From: an uncultured Arenicella sp.
GTDB lineage: Bacteria > Pseudomonadota > Gammaproteobacteria > Arenicellales > Arenicellaceae
DNA: 64,000 nt
Reading direction: 5' to 3'
Assembly (NCBI GenBank): GCA_947499305.1
Contig: CANMNN010000003.1
Location: 186,001 to 250,000 of the forward strand
The position numbers and the translations under genes were made by a program. Under the pieces are notes generated by a model. That model searched no databases. It was not told where the DNA came from and worked only from the letters and a program-made list of their open reading frames with translations. Positions 25,737 through 34,884 of the stretch are shown in pieces (within the stretch, counting starts at the first letter, position 1; the number at the start of each line of letters is the position of its first letter).

Positions 25737-26689
25737 GAAATCTGATTGCTCAAATAAGCGATAAAGACGGTGTTCGTATTCAACGTTTTAATTTGGACGA
25801 GCGCGGTATAAATATTGGCCGTAGTTGGAATAGTGACATCATCATTCAAGATCGTTTTGTCGATGCACAACATTTAACTTTAAGTCTCGGTGATGATGGC
25901 AAGCTATTGCTTGAAGATTTGTCGTCAACCAATGGCTCTCAATTGAACGGGAAATCGCTTCGAGCTAAGCAGAAAAATTATAGTTTAGAAAGTGAAGTCC
26001 GCTTAGGAGACACCTTAATTCGGTTCTTTGATGCCGATGCCAGTGTTGCGCCTGCGACCTTACGTTCTAGGTGGTTTGTGTTAGCCGAGCGTTTTAGTTC
26101 GTGGCCGTCGTTGCTTGTGCTTACAATGGTTGCGGCGTTTGTCCATACGATGGTTAATGAATTGCGAACCACAGAGCCGGTACAACTTGACGTCTTGCTG
26201 GTGAGTGTTGCGGGCGTGTTAGCCTTGTTGTTATTTTGGAGTTTGGTACTTGGTTTTATCGCCAAGCTAATCAAAGGCGAGAGCAATGCACGCGCGCTTT
26301 GGATTCTTGCGTGCTTGGGTATCATTGTTGCCAATATTCTGACCATCGCTATTTTGGTAATTCGATTTAACTTACAAGACCATGATATCGGTCAATGGAT
26401 AAGTTTATTATGCTTCGGAGCATTTGCCGTTTGGTTGTTAGTTGGGACTTTTAGCTATATTTCGTCAATGTCTACGAGTCGAAAATGGTTGGTCTCTTTA
26501 CTGGTTGTGCTTAGCACCTACGGCTTAATGCGTTCGGATGAATTTTTACGCGAGCCTCATCAATCTTGGCGCTCATTTACTAAAACCGAAGCTGCGACGC
26601 TGCCGCCGATTCTATTGGTCAGACGCGGTGTATCGCTGGATGAATATCAAAGCGCGGCTGAGGATCTCTATGAGCTAAAGCCTGAGTAG
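25733..26689 (+). CDS. FHA-domain membrane protein
   Basis: A 318-residue protein. The N-terminal FHA domain (about residues 20-95) shows GINIGRSWNSDIIIQDRFVDAQHLTLSL and LEDLSSTNGSQLNGKSL, with the expected GR, S/H and N residues for phosphothreonine binding. About five hydrophobic segments follow (LLVLTMVAAFVHTMV, VLLVSVAGVLALLLFWSLVLGFIAKLI, LWILACLGIIVANILTIAILVI, LLCFGAFAVWLLVGTFSYI, WLVSLLVVLSTYGL), then a polar tail. The FHA domain would be cytoplasmic and the tail probably periplasmic, beside the coupled protease. No Ser/Thr kinase gene is adjacent. Confidence 0.88.
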   Translation: MRNLIAQISDKDGVRIQRFNLDERGINIGRSWNSDIIIQDRFVDAQHLTLSLGDDGKLLLEDLSSTNGSQLNGKSLRAKQKNYSLESEVRLGDTLIRFFDADASVAPATLRSRWFVLAERFSSWPSLLVLTMVAAFVHTMVNELRTTEPVQLDVLLVSVAGVLALLLFWSLVLGFIAKLIKGESNARALWILACLGIIVANILTIAILVIRFNLQDHDIGQWISLLCFGAFAVWLLVGTFSYISSMSTSRKWLVSLLVVLSTYGLMRSDEFLREPHQSWRSFTKTEAATLPPILLVRRGVSLDEYQSAAEDLYELKPE

Positions 26690-26714
26690 ATTCTGGTTTA
26701 GGTTTAGGTTTAGT

Positions 26715-27686
26715 TTATTTAGAGAGCGAACGCATTTCAGCTTCGGCCATCATAGCCACTATTTCCGGTAGATGAGACTTTGCCTGCCAGCCTAGGGTGT
26801 CAACTGCCAATTGGGCTGAACCCGCGCTAACCGCGATATCATTGGGGCGAACAAACTGATCTGAAATGGTGAGGTACTTTTGGTAATCTAGCCCGACAAC
26901 CTCGAAACTTAATCTCACAAAGTCTTCAAGCGTATAAGACTTGCCTGTTGCAATGACGAAATCTTGTGCTTGATCTTGTTGCAGCATTAGCCACATAGCC
27001 TCTACATATTCTGGTGCCCAGCCCCAGTCTCGCTTGATATTTAGGTTGCCCAAAGTAAGGCTATTATCCAAGCCTTTAGCGATGCGGCAGGCTGCATTTA
27101 CAATTTTGCGCGATACGAAGTTCGGATTTCTCAACACCGATTCATGGCTAAATAAAATTCCTGAACAAGCGAATACTTCGTAAGCCTGTCGATAATTGAT
27201 CACCGACCAATACGCTGAAGCCTTGGCAACTGCATAGGGGCTTTTAGGAGCAAATGCAGTTTTCTCATGCGCCAATTGATCACCAGTTTCGCCAAAACAC
27301 TCTCCCGAGGAAGCGTTAAACAAACGGCTTTCGAGCCCCATAAATCGTAGGCCCTCCATGATGTTCAATACGCCGAGCGTAAAACTTCGAATTGTTTCAA
27401 AGGGCAGCTCATACGAAATACCGACCGAGCTTTGGCCTGCTAAGTTGTAAATTTCTTGAGGTTCAGATTTTTTTAGCGCGGTTAAAATCGATTTGTAGTC
27501 GGTGATATCAACGGTGAGGTACTGAATGTCATTGTCAATGCCTAGCATTTTTGGGTTGCGCCTGGCTGAGCCAGCAACATCTCGAGATGTACCAAAAACG
27601 GTATAACCTTTTTCAAGTAAAAGCTTCGCTAGGTAGGCGCCATCTTGCCCAGTGACGCCAAAAATAAGTGCATTCATGCCGGTCAT
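26715..27686 (-). CDS. gmd: GDP-mannose 4,6-dehydratase family protein
   Basis: A 323-residue SDR-type sugar nucleotide dehydratase. It has the NAD-binding FGVTGQDGAYLAKLLLEKGYTVFGTSR and the GMD-type active site: NASSGECFGE, with S and E in the usual T-S-E region, and PYAVAKASAYW with the catalytic YxxxK. IKRDWGWAPEYVEAMWLMLQQD is the substrate-binding segment. It would convert GDP-mannose to GDP-4-keto-6-deoxymannose, a precursor of rhamnose- or fucose-type sugars. It is slightly shorter than the usual 340-370 residues and stands alone without downstream epimerase or reductase genes. The start has no good ribosome site; ATG at 27677 is an alternative. Confidence 0.8.
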   Translation of the reverse strand: MTGMNALIFGVTGQDGAYLAKLLLEKGYTVFGTSRDVAGSARRNPKMLGIDNDIQYLTVDITDYKSILTALKKSEPQEIYNLAGQSSVGISYELPFETIRSFTLGVLNIMEGLRFMGLESRLFNASSGECFGETGDQLAHEKTAFAPKSPYAVAKASAYWSVINYRQAYEVFACSGILFSHESVLRNPNFVSRKIVNAACRIAKGLDNSLTLGNLNIKRDWGWAPEYVEAMWLMLQQDQAQDFVIATGKSYTLEDFVRLSFEVVGLDYQKYLTISDQFVRPNDIAVSAGSAQLAVDTLGWQAKSHLPEIVAMMAEAEMRSLSK

Positions 27687-27878
27687 TTGATCATGCTATC
27701 AGGGTGATGTCGAGTATTGATTGGTGAAGGTATTTGATAGTGATAAGCCAAATAGACAACCGCTCAACTACTAGTTCGTTGGTTGTTCTTGGGCTGGAGT
27801 GTATCATCGCACTTAAGTGCAAATAGGGAAAGCTCTCAGCGAACCTGAAATGCAATAGGGTGCTTGTAACTGCCTGCT

Positions 27879-29438
27879 TTACTTTCTATTTTTATGTTCA
27901 GCGTGATCAATCTTGTAGAGAGATAATGTACCGCTAACTTCGTTCGATGAGATAAGGAATGGCTGTCCGCTCGGGCTATCTATAGAGTTAACAAACACTA
28001 GACTTTCAGGGGCCATATCTCCTGCTTCAGGGTCGCTAATATCAAGTTTTGTGCTGATATTATTATAGTAGTCTACGAAAAAAGCGTTCTCGGGTTGGCT
28101 GATATTGTAGACCATAATGCCTCCTGTTCGCTCAAGGCCGATGAAGGCATACATCGCATTGCCAACCTTGCCAATTGTCAATGCCTCGGGCTCGGGGCCT
28201 CTATCGTCGCTGCGAAGATCTCCTTGGTTAAAGAGTCTCGGATAGTCGCGTGCAGTAATTTGTTCGAATTGTGAAGCGCTATCAAACACTTGTACGCCAT
28301 CTTGATTCCATATAGAAAAAGAACGTGCTCCAAACGCGATTAACTCCCCCGTTTTCTCAGCTTTATGAGACAACACATTCAGTCGACCAAGCGATCGATC
28401 ATACTCACTGGCATTAGCAAGTTTGGCCACGCGAGACGCTTCCTCTTCGCGCGCATCCCCTTCATTGGCAGTTACAATAAATGTTTCTCCATCGACCTCA
28501 TAGCTCGCAATAGAGTCGGGTTGATACATTCCTTTGATGGGCCACGGTCGAATATCTATTTTGTTGTCCGTGTCGCTTAGATCCAAGCCGTTTATTCGTT
28601 GTGAGTGATCTTTGTAGCCCAGAGGGTAGAGTCTCTTGACTCGTTTGTGTTCTAGGCTGATTTCAGCGAGCGCGTTATTCTCTTGTAAGCTTACCCATGC
28701 AGTCTTGGAGTCGCTGCTAACGGTAATGTATTCGGGTTCTAGGTCTTGTGCTACGGTCTCTGCTCTGGGTGAGATGTTTATCAGCGGGTCGATATTGGCG
28801 TGTGTAAATTGGCTGAATCGAATTTGCGTTACAGTGGATGACTTAATGGATTTCGAATTAAGTCTTATTAAAGTGATAGTGCCTTCAGGGTCGGTTGATA
28901 AATTGGCTTCGCCTTCATTGGCGCTTAGAATAAGTTTGCCATTTGGGCTGAAGGTGACCATATCGGGCATCGCTCCTGCCGCAAAAGAATGAATCGGTTT
29001 TCCGTCAGTATCAAAAAGCGAAACTACGCCGGCTTGCCGAGGGTCTTTTGCTTCTACAGCAATTGCTAGGATTCCATTCATAACCGCAAGGCTATTAACC
29101 TTGCCATGCTCGTTGAAATCAATTGAAAAATCAAACAGTGGAGATTCAGGTTTAGCTAGTGAAATTGCGTCCACTGAATTCTTTTGGGCATTCGTTACGA
29201 ACGCTCTCTGCGTTGCTGGGTCAAATGCGACTACCTCAGCAGCGCCGCTATTAAATGGGCCAACATGATAGCGACTTAAGGCGCTCAGCTTAATTCGATC
29301 ACCAAAATCGTGGTTCGTACCGTGCGCCAGGGCCTTTGGTCCAAGAGCAACCGTAAAGACTACAGAGGCGGCAAGCACGCTGAACGAGATGCCGATCATC
29401 AAAAATAGTGAATTTGGCCTTGAATTGAATTTGAACAT
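27879..29438 (-). CDS. Choice-of-anchor I / YVTN-type beta-propeller surface protein
   Basis: A 519-residue exported protein from the ATG at 29438 (the frame stays open to 29528). The N-terminal hydrophobic stretch is SLFLMIGISFSVLAASVVFTVAL. Repeated beta-propeller blades follow: AAEVVAFDPATQRAFVTNAQKNSVDAI, MPDMVTFSPNGKLILSANEGEA, EPEYITVSSDSKTAWVSLQENNALAEI, DSIASYEVDGETFIVTANEGDAREEE and PEALTIGKVGNAMYAFIGLERTGGIMVYNI. This is the signature of the choice-of-anchor I family, often found fused to or near extracellular phosphatases. No enzyme domain is visible here. It would act outside the inner membrane in binding or scaffolding. Confidence 0.8.
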   Translation of the reverse strand: MFKFNSRPNSLFLMIGISFSVLAASVVFTVALGPKALAHGTNHDFGDRIKLSALSRYHVGPFNSGAAEVVAFDPATQRAFVTNAQKNSVDAISLAKPESPLFDFSIDFNEHGKVNSLAVMNGILAIAVEAKDPRQAGVVSLFDTDGKPIHSFAAGAMPDMVTFSPNGKLILSANEGEANLSTDPEGTITLIRLNSKSIKSSTVTQIRFSQFTHANIDPLINISPRAETVAQDLEPEYITVSSDSKTAWVSLQENNALAEISLEHKRVKRLYPLGYKDHSQRINGLDLSDTDNKIDIRPWPIKGMYQPDSIASYEVDGETFIVTANEGDAREEEASRVAKLANASEYDRSLGRLNVLSHKAEKTGELIAFGARSFSIWNQDGVQVFDSASQFEQITARDYPRLFNQGDLRSDDRGPEPEALTIGKVGNAMYAFIGLERTGGIMVYNISQPENAFFVDYYNNISTKLDISDPEAGDMAPESLVFVNSIDSPSGQPFLISSNEVSGTLSLYKIDHAEHKNRK

Positions 29439-29946
29439 ATTGGTTAACTTGGCAAAGTTGAAATTTTGTACGAACCTAATATTAGACTGACTACGCTTAC
29501 GGCCTTGATTTTGGTCCTCATAAACCATGCGCTAGTCGGGCGAATCAATCAAGTCTTCTCTCGATTCAAAGCTCTGGTTGTCGAATACAAACATTTTTGA
29601 TTGGTGATAAAAAGTGAGCGCTCTCAGTCGCAGAGGCCGACACCAAATACTTGGGTTTGAATAAGTATTCAGTGTTCAAAGCATTGACGAGTTGGGCTTT
29701 TATTATACTAGCGCCAAACCTTTACAATTAGGCGACAATATAAAAATATCTATCCTTCGCAAAATACACAAGGCTTCTGTTAAATAATGGCGAATGCTTA
29801 TTGTTGTTTATACAACAAAAGTCGTTTTTACCTTGAACCGACTTGCCGTTTTGATCGCCAAAAAGTCATAGTGTTTTGGCAAGCCAGAGAATATTATCAA
29901 AGGCTCTTTAGCCAAACCTAGTCGCTCAGCCCTAACATTAATTCTC
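29439..29946. other. Divergent intergenic region before the MATE exporter
   Basis: About 500 bases between two divergent genes, with no credible ORF. It holds one clear palindrome (TTGTTGT-TTAT-ACAACAA, 29801-29818) 128 bp before the MATE start. The remainder is AT-rich with no other strong repeat. Confidence 0.5.
29801..29818. promoter_or_regulatory. Perfect 18-bp palindromic dyad, candidate regulator site
   Basis: TTGTTGT and ACAACAA arms are separated by TTAT. No T tract follows, so an operator is more likely than a terminator. The regulator is not in the window. Confidence 0.4.
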
Positions 29947-31329
29947 GTGTCTGTTTCCTCTGAATTGAAGTCACTCATCAAGCTCGCCACGCCGGTGTCG
30001 CTCGCTCAGCTATCCCTGGTTGGCATGTCGGCCACAGATGTATTGATTGCAGGGCGTGCAAGCACGCTTGACTTGGCGGGAATGAACCTGGGTGTGAATA
30101 TTTGGAATATGATTATTCTATTTTTCATGGGAATTGGTTTTGCGACGCAGCCATTAGTGGCAAAGTGCTTCGGCGCCAGAGATGAGGTTGGGATAAAGCA
30201 TCAACTCCATCAATCAATTTGGTTATGTTTTGCGCTCGGCTTGATTGCCATGCTTGTTGTGTGGGCGGCTGCGTGGGGTTTTCAGTTTATTCACTTTGAG
30301 CCAGCATTATCGGCCATTGCCCGAGATTTTCTGTTTGCGATAAGTCTTTGTGCAATCCCGATGACTCTTATGCCCGCCGTCAGAGGAACTTTAGAAGGGA
30401 TGAGCCTTACTCGTGTGGTTTTTCTGGTGAATTTTGCCGCTTTTCTTATAAACATTCCGCTCGATTACGTACTAGTAAATGGCGCCTTTGGGTTTCCTAA
30501 GCTCGGCGGGGTAGGCTGCGCATGGGCAACCGTTATATTAATGTGGCTCGCTTTCATCATTAATCTTGTCGTTTTGAAGGCGCACACAAAGTTAAAGCAT
30601 AGAGCTCTATTTACAAAATTTCAGTCGCCGAACATTGAGACCATAAGGCGAACTTTCAAACTTGGCTTACCGATAGGTATGTCGATCGTGATCGAGCTCG
30701 CGATGTTTTCAGGGGCTGGAATTATGATTGCCAAGTTCGGTGTGATCGAGGCCGGCGCACATGCCGTGGCGATTGTTGTCGCATCGCTTAGCTTTATGCT
30801 CTATACAGGTTTAGGGCAAGGCGTGACTATTCGAGCCTCGCAGTTTTTAGGTGCGCAGCAGCCTGACCAGGCTTGGTATACCGTTAAGGTGGGAACAGCA
30901 TTTAATTTAGCTATTTCCGTTGTGATATGCCTGGCATTTATACTTTTCACTGAGCCCTTGATACGCTTGTTTACCAACGACCCTGAGGTGATAGAGGTAG
31001 CCGTTGTACTTCTGTATTTCGGTGCTGCCTTTCAAATTGCAGATTGTTTACAGGTCGCTATGATCTGTGCGTTAAGGGCTTATCACGATACCTCTAGCCC
31101 ACCAAAATATCAGTTTTTAGCCTTCTGGGTATTTGGTCTACCGATTGGCGTTGGCTTATCTTTCTATCAGTGGTGGCCAGGTTTAGAGGGTGCTAAGGGT
31201 ATGTGGTTTGCCATGGTAGTGAGTTTATCTATTGTTGGCATCTTGCTGTTATGGAGACTTAGGCAGCACATGCGAGATTTTAACATTGATCGTCATGCAC
31301 GACAGTCGCTTGAAAATGATCAAGTATAA
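29947..31329 (+). CDS. MATE family multidrug efflux protein
   Basis: A 460-residue protein with twelve predicted helices in two pseudo-repeats. N-terminal marks: ELKSLIKLATPVSLAQLSLVGMSATDVLIAGRAS, NLGVNIWNMIILFFMGIGFATQPLVAKCFGARDE. The second half has RTFKLGLPIGMSIVIELAMFSGAGIMIAKFG. The pattern is typical of NorM-like Na+- or H+-driven exporters of drugs and cations. The start is GTG at 29947. A small membrane protein gene follows 34 bases downstream. Confidence 0.92.
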   Translation: MSVSSELKSLIKLATPVSLAQLSLVGMSATDVLIAGRASTLDLAGMNLGVNIWNMIILFFMGIGFATQPLVAKCFGARDEVGIKHQLHQSIWLCFALGLIAMLVVWAAAWGFQFIHFEPALSAIARDFLFAISLCAIPMTLMPAVRGTLEGMSLTRVVFLVNFAAFLINIPLDYVLVNGAFGFPKLGGVGCAWATVILMWLAFIINLVVLKAHTKLKHRALFTKFQSPNIETIRRTFKLGLPIGMSIVIELAMFSGAGIMIAKFGVIEAGAHAVAIVVASLSFMLYTGLGQGVTIRASQFLGAQQPDQAWYTVKVGTAFNLAISVVICLAFILFTEPLIRLFTNDPEVIEVAVVLLYFGAAFQIADCLQVAMICALRAYHDTSSPPKYQFLAFWVFGLPIGVGLSFYQWWPGLEGAKGMWFAMVVSLSIVGILLLWRLRQHMRDFNIDRHARQSLENDQV

Positions 31330-31363
31330 TCGTCCAGATTAGATTTTTTACGGGTAAACGAGT

Positions 31364-31729
31364 ATGGGAATTATCGTATGTATCAGTATGTTGCTTGGTT
31401 TAGTCGTGCTGCAGCCATCGCCCTGGAATCGCTCAGCTAGAGTTGATCACCATCAAGGCTTTGTTCTCTTTAGCGCTATCGCACTGACAGGATTAGGTTT
31501 TTGGAATGTACTCTATGGTTTCTTTAACATTGATGGGTTCTGGCGTTGGGCGTCGTTGCTAAGCGGTATTACTATGGTGATGGCGGCGGCTTATATCTTT
31601 GTCGAAAGAACCAGTGATGCGAGTAGCTGCTATGTACGTCGAATAGTTACGACTTTATTGGCCATCAGCTTTGTTCTATATGCAGTGACAATTGTTCAAC
31701 TCAATTTTGGCTATCCTGTTCTTCGCTAG
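31364..31729 (+). CDS. Small integral membrane protein
   Basis: A 121-residue protein with four hydrophobic segments (GIIVCISMLLGLVVLQPS, GFVLFSAIALTGLGFWNVLYGFF, WASLLSGITMVMAAAYIFVE, TLLAISFVLYAVTIVQLNF). No family was recognised. It follows the MATE gene on the same strand with a short gap and is closed by a strong terminator, so it may be co-transcribed with the exporter. Confidence 0.65.
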   Translation: MGIIVCISMLLGLVVLQPSPWNRSARVDHHQGFVLFSAIALTGLGFWNVLYGFFNIDGFWRWASLLSGITMVMAAAYIFVERTSDASSCYVRRIVTTLLAISFVLYAVTIVQLNFGYPVLR

Positions 31730-31774
31730 GAAGCTTTTGTGCCGATAGCTGTATTGAGTATTAGGGTTGGCATT

Positions 31775-31812
31775 AAAAAAGGGCGGCTGCACATGGTGCA
31801 GTCGCCCTTTTT
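31775..31812. terminator. Strong bidirectional terminator
   Basis: A 13-bp stem with one G-T pair (arms 31780-31792 and 31796-31808, loop ATG) is flanked by A6 and T5 runs. It separates the small membrane protein gene from the convergent DUF885 gene. Confidence 0.92.
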
Positions 31813-31836
31813 ACTATGGAGTTGATGTCTTATTTC

Positions 31837-33705
31837 TTAGAGTTTCGAAGCAACCCAAGCATCAACCTTCGCTTCAACAACATTTAAAGGTAAAGGGCCA
31901 TACTTTAAAATCTCGTCGTGGTACTCACGAATGTCGAACTTATCACCAAGTTTTTCTTTTGCATCAGCACGCAGCTCCAGAATCTTCAACATGCCAATTT
32001 TGTAGGCGGTTGCTTGCGATGGCATAACGATATGTCGCTCAACCATTTTCACGCCATCAGAAACTGCATTTGGTGTGTTGTCAGTGTAGTACGCAATGCC
32101 TTCTTCACGAGTCCACTTCTTGGCATGAATACCTGTATCTACGACTAAGCGGCAAGCACGCCATAGCTCCATTGCTAAGCGACCAAAATCTGAATATGGA
32201 TCTTGGTAAGCGCCAAATTCTTTTGGGAGATATTCTGAATATAAGCCCCAGCCTTCGATGTAGGCGGTGTAGCCCCCGAATTTGCGAAATTTTGGAATAC
32301 CAGTAAGTTCTTGTTGAATTGCTAGCTGCATATGGTGACCGGGGAGGCCTTCGTGATATGCCAATGCTTCCATTTGATAAGTTGGCATGGCCTTCATGTC
32401 ATAAAGATTGGCGTAGTAAATGCCAGGGCGCGATCCGTCTTCGGAAGGGCGGTTGTAAAATGCTTTACCTGCTGACTGTTCGCGATAAGCTTCAACCGCT
32501 TTTACGTCTAAATCGGCTTTTGGTTTGGTAATGAACATGTTGTCTAGCTGGGCTTTCATACCATCGATTAACGCTGTTGCTTCGCTCAAGTAACGCGCTT
32601 TGCCTTCTTCATCATTGGCATAGTAGAACTGCTCGTCATCTCGCATGAACGCCATGAAAGCTTTTAAATCGCCTTCAAAATTTACTTTGTCCTTGATTGC
32701 GCGCATTTCATTGTGAATACGCTCAACTTCATCTAGGCCAATTTGGTGGATTTCATCAGAGGTAAGATCGGTTGTAGTAGTGCGGCTAAGTGCGACATTG
32801 TAGAAAACGTCACCGTCTTTCCACTTCCAAATTCCAGCATCGGTATTTGCTTTGGTCTCGAGTTCAGTAAGGTGCGCAATTAATTTTTCATACGCAGGCT
32901 TTACCGAGGTGCTTAGTGCCTTAGTAGCGGCTGCAACTAACTCAGCTTTCTTTTCGTCTTCAATTTCTAAGGCATCAACCTTTTTACTGAAATCTGCAAG
33001 TAGTGTGCTCGGCTCGCCGTCATCGAAAGGCGCGCCCTTAATGATGTTTTTGCTGTCGCGAATCACATGCGGAAATACGAATTTTGGGGGGATAATATTT
33101 GCTGCAGTACGGGCCTCGATATTGGTAATTAGTTGGTCAAATAAGGGGCTGATGCCGTTTAATCGCGCCACATAATTTTCTGCGTCTTTAAGGTCGCTAA
33201 CACGATGTTGATTGATTAGCATTGATACCACGCTTGAGTGGCGTCCAAACATTTGGTTTACGGGGTAGTTGTACAAGCGCCACTTGTTGTCGGCAATCTC
33301 ATTTTCCATTGATTGAACTAACAAGTCATAGCTTAGAGCCGTTGCTTCATCTAATGCAGACCGGTCAAAGGCCTTAAGTTCGGCCAATTGCTTCTTTGTG
33401 ATCTCCATTGATTCGTTGGCATAGGCTTCAGAAAGATCGTCCCACTCGTCGCCACGATTTTTACGACCTAAATAGGTGAGCGATTCAGGGCTGCGTGCTA
33501 CTGATTCTTCGAAAACGCGCTCGAAGAAGGCGTTGACTTTCTCTGATTCAGAGATTTCAGGTGTAGCCATAGTTTGACCAGAATCTTGAACCTTGTTCTC
33601 TTGAACTTTGGTATCAGGAGCTTGGGGTGCGGTAGGCTCTGACGATTGGTTACAGGCCGATAGCAGAAGCGCAGCGCCAACGGCTGCCGAGATCGATTTA
33701 AGCAA
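31837..33705 (-). CDS. DUF885 family lipoprotein (putative metallopeptidase)
   Basis: A 622-residue protein with a lipoprotein signal (AAVGAALLLSACNQ, lipobox LSAC). The mature part is the DUF885 fold: EESVARSPESLTYLG, RHSSVVSMLINQHRV, IPPKFVFPHVI, and near the C-terminus ALAYHEGLPGHHMQLAIQQEL, an HExxxGHH zinc-type motif, followed by YIEGWGLYSEYL. DUF885 proteins resemble M32-like metallopeptidases. It would be anchored to the periplasmic or outer membrane face. A Thr/Pro/Gln-rich linker follows the lipobox. The gene is isolated between terminators. Confidence 0.9.
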   Translation of the reverse strand: MLKSISAAVGAALLLSACNQSSEPTAPQAPDTKVQENKVQDSGQTMATPEISESEKVNAFFERVFEESVARSPESLTYLGRKNRGDEWDDLSEAYANESMEITKKQLAELKAFDRSALDEATALSYDLLVQSMENEIADNKWRLYNYPVNQMFGRHSSVVSMLINQHRVSDLKDAENYVARLNGISPLFDQLITNIEARTAANIIPPKFVFPHVIRDSKNIIKGAPFDDGEPSTLLADFSKKVDALEIEDEKKAELVAAATKALSTSVKPAYEKLIAHLTELETKANTDAGIWKWKDGDVFYNVALSRTTTTDLTSDEIHQIGLDEVERIHNEMRAIKDKVNFEGDLKAFMAFMRDDEQFYYANDEEGKARYLSEATALIDGMKAQLDNMFITKPKADLDVKAVEAYREQSAGKAFYNRPSEDGSRPGIYYANLYDMKAMPTYQMEALAYHEGLPGHHMQLAIQQELTGIPKFRKFGGYTAYIEGWGLYSEYLPKEFGAYQDPYSDFGRLAMELWRACRLVVDTGIHAKKWTREEGIAYYTDNTPNAVSDGVKMVERHIVMPSQATAYKIGMLKILELRADAKEKLGDKFDIREYHDEILKYGPLPLNVVEAKVDAWVASKL

Positions 33706-33812
33706 GGGAGTATCTCCGATAGTTTGTGTGTGTCATTATTGTAGCAACAATTTTGATCAATTAATGTAAAGGCTTAAGTCTTTACTGAGCCACATCGAGA
33801 TCCAGAACTTTG

Positions 33813-34175
33813 ATGAAAAGAGATACTCTATTTTTGCTAGCGCCCGGATTTCTTGGCGATAATCGTTGGGAATATTGTCCCGAATGTGCCGAGGTTTGGG
33901 GCTTGTTGAGCTATTTTCCATCTTTAAAAGAAAGCTTGCAGATATGCTATCAAGCTATCTCTAGGCCGAGAATGGATTTAGTTAGCTTACTTGGAGACGC
34001 AAATCAAAACTGTCCGACTCTCGTATTGCACGCCTCTAGCCCAGAGTATTCTGGCTGTGGTATACAGGCGATCAATGAAGTACGCTTCATTGATAATGCC
34101 CGAGATATTGGTTTGTATTATGCGCAGAGATTTGGGTTGCCTTCACCACGCGGGTCGTATTTTGTAAATCAATAG
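33813..34175 (+). CDS. DUF3088-like protein
   Basis: A 120-residue soluble protein (MKRDTLFLLAPGFLGDNRWEYCPECAEVWGLLSYFPSL). The CPEC pair, the LFLLAPGF start and the VRFIDNARDIGLYYAQRFGLPSPRG end fit DUF3088, a thioredoxin-fold-like small family. The CxxC motif could bind a metal or be redox active. The start at 33813 (ATG) is preferred to TTG at 33810. It lies 18 bases upstream of a LysE-type exporter and may be in the same operon. Confidence 0.75.
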   Translation: MKRDTLFLLAPGFLGDNRWEYCPECAEVWGLLSYFPSLKESLQICYQAISRPRMDLVSLLGDANQNCPTLVLHASSPEYSGCGIQAINEVRFIDNARDIGLYYAQRFGLPSPRGSYFVNQ

Positions 34176-34193
34176 AAAAGAAACGAGCACGCT

Positions 34194-34808
34194 ATGACAA
34201 TAGATCTTTGGCTTTTATACATAGCAACCGTGTTGGTGTTTATGGCAACACCTGGGCCAAGTCATTTGCTGATGCTATCGAATAGTTTGGCAAGTGGTTT
34301 TAAACGTTCAACAGCTACAGCTGCGGGAGATTTAAGTGCTAATGCCCTGCAAATGATTGCCGCATCAATAGGCCTTGCGACAGCATTGAATTCGTCACAA
34401 ATTATCTTTGAAATAGTAAAGTGGTGTGGTGTCGGCTACTTAGTGTTTATTGGCCTGCGGATGATTTTATCTGACCGGAATGTGTTGGCATCGACAAACA
34501 AGCGCTCTTTGAAATCACTCTATTGGCAAGGTTTTTTAACGTCTGCTGCAAACCCCAAAGCGGTGGTTTTCTTCGCTGCTTTATTTCCACAGTTTATTAG
34601 CGCAGATGACCCTCTATTGCCGCAATTTTTGGTTTTGTCTGTGAGTTACTTAATCATAGATGGAAGCTTCTTATGCGCCTATGGCAAGTTTGCCGATACT
34701 ATTCGGGCGCGTATTGATACAGCCTCATCCGGGAGGCTCAACAAGGTATGTGGAGGGCTTTTCATCGTCGCGGCAATTGCGCTTGGGCTGAAAAGTGTGG
34801 CTCGTTAA
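34194..34808 (+). CDS. LysE/RhtB family amino-acid exporter
   Basis: A 204-residue, six-helix protein with the family signature MATPGPSHLLMLSNSLASGFKRSTATAAGDLSAN, then WCGVGYLVFIGLRMIL, LKSLYWQGFLTSAANPKAVVFFAALFPQF and a C-terminal SSGRLNKVCGGLFIVAAIALGLK. RhtB-type proteins export homoserine, threonine or related amino acids. The precise substrate is unknown. It is followed by a hairpin that ends the opposite strand's operon. Confidence 0.92.
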   Translation: MTIDLWLLYIATVLVFMATPGPSHLLMLSNSLASGFKRSTATAAGDLSANALQMIAASIGLATALNSSQIIFEIVKWCGVGYLVFIGLRMILSDRNVLASTNKRSLKSLYWQGFLTSAANPKAVVFFAALFPQFISADDPLLPQFLVLSVSYLIIDGSFLCAYGKFADTIRARIDTASSGRLNKVCGGLFIVAAIALGLKSVAR

Positions 34809-34815
34809 CATTGTT

Positions 34816-34860
34816 AAAAATACAAGAGTGGTTCCCCGCAAATTGAGGAGCCACTCTTGT
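34816..34860 (-). terminator. Terminator of the DUF2855 operon
   Basis: A 14-bp stem (ACAAGAGTGGTTCC, 34822-34835; GGAGCCACTCTTGT, 34847-34860; one G-T pair). On the minus strand it is followed by a T tract, so it ends the DUF2855 transcript. It may also serve the LysE gene. Confidence 0.82.
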
Positions 34861-34884
34861 AAATTAAAATGAGATAAGCAACTT

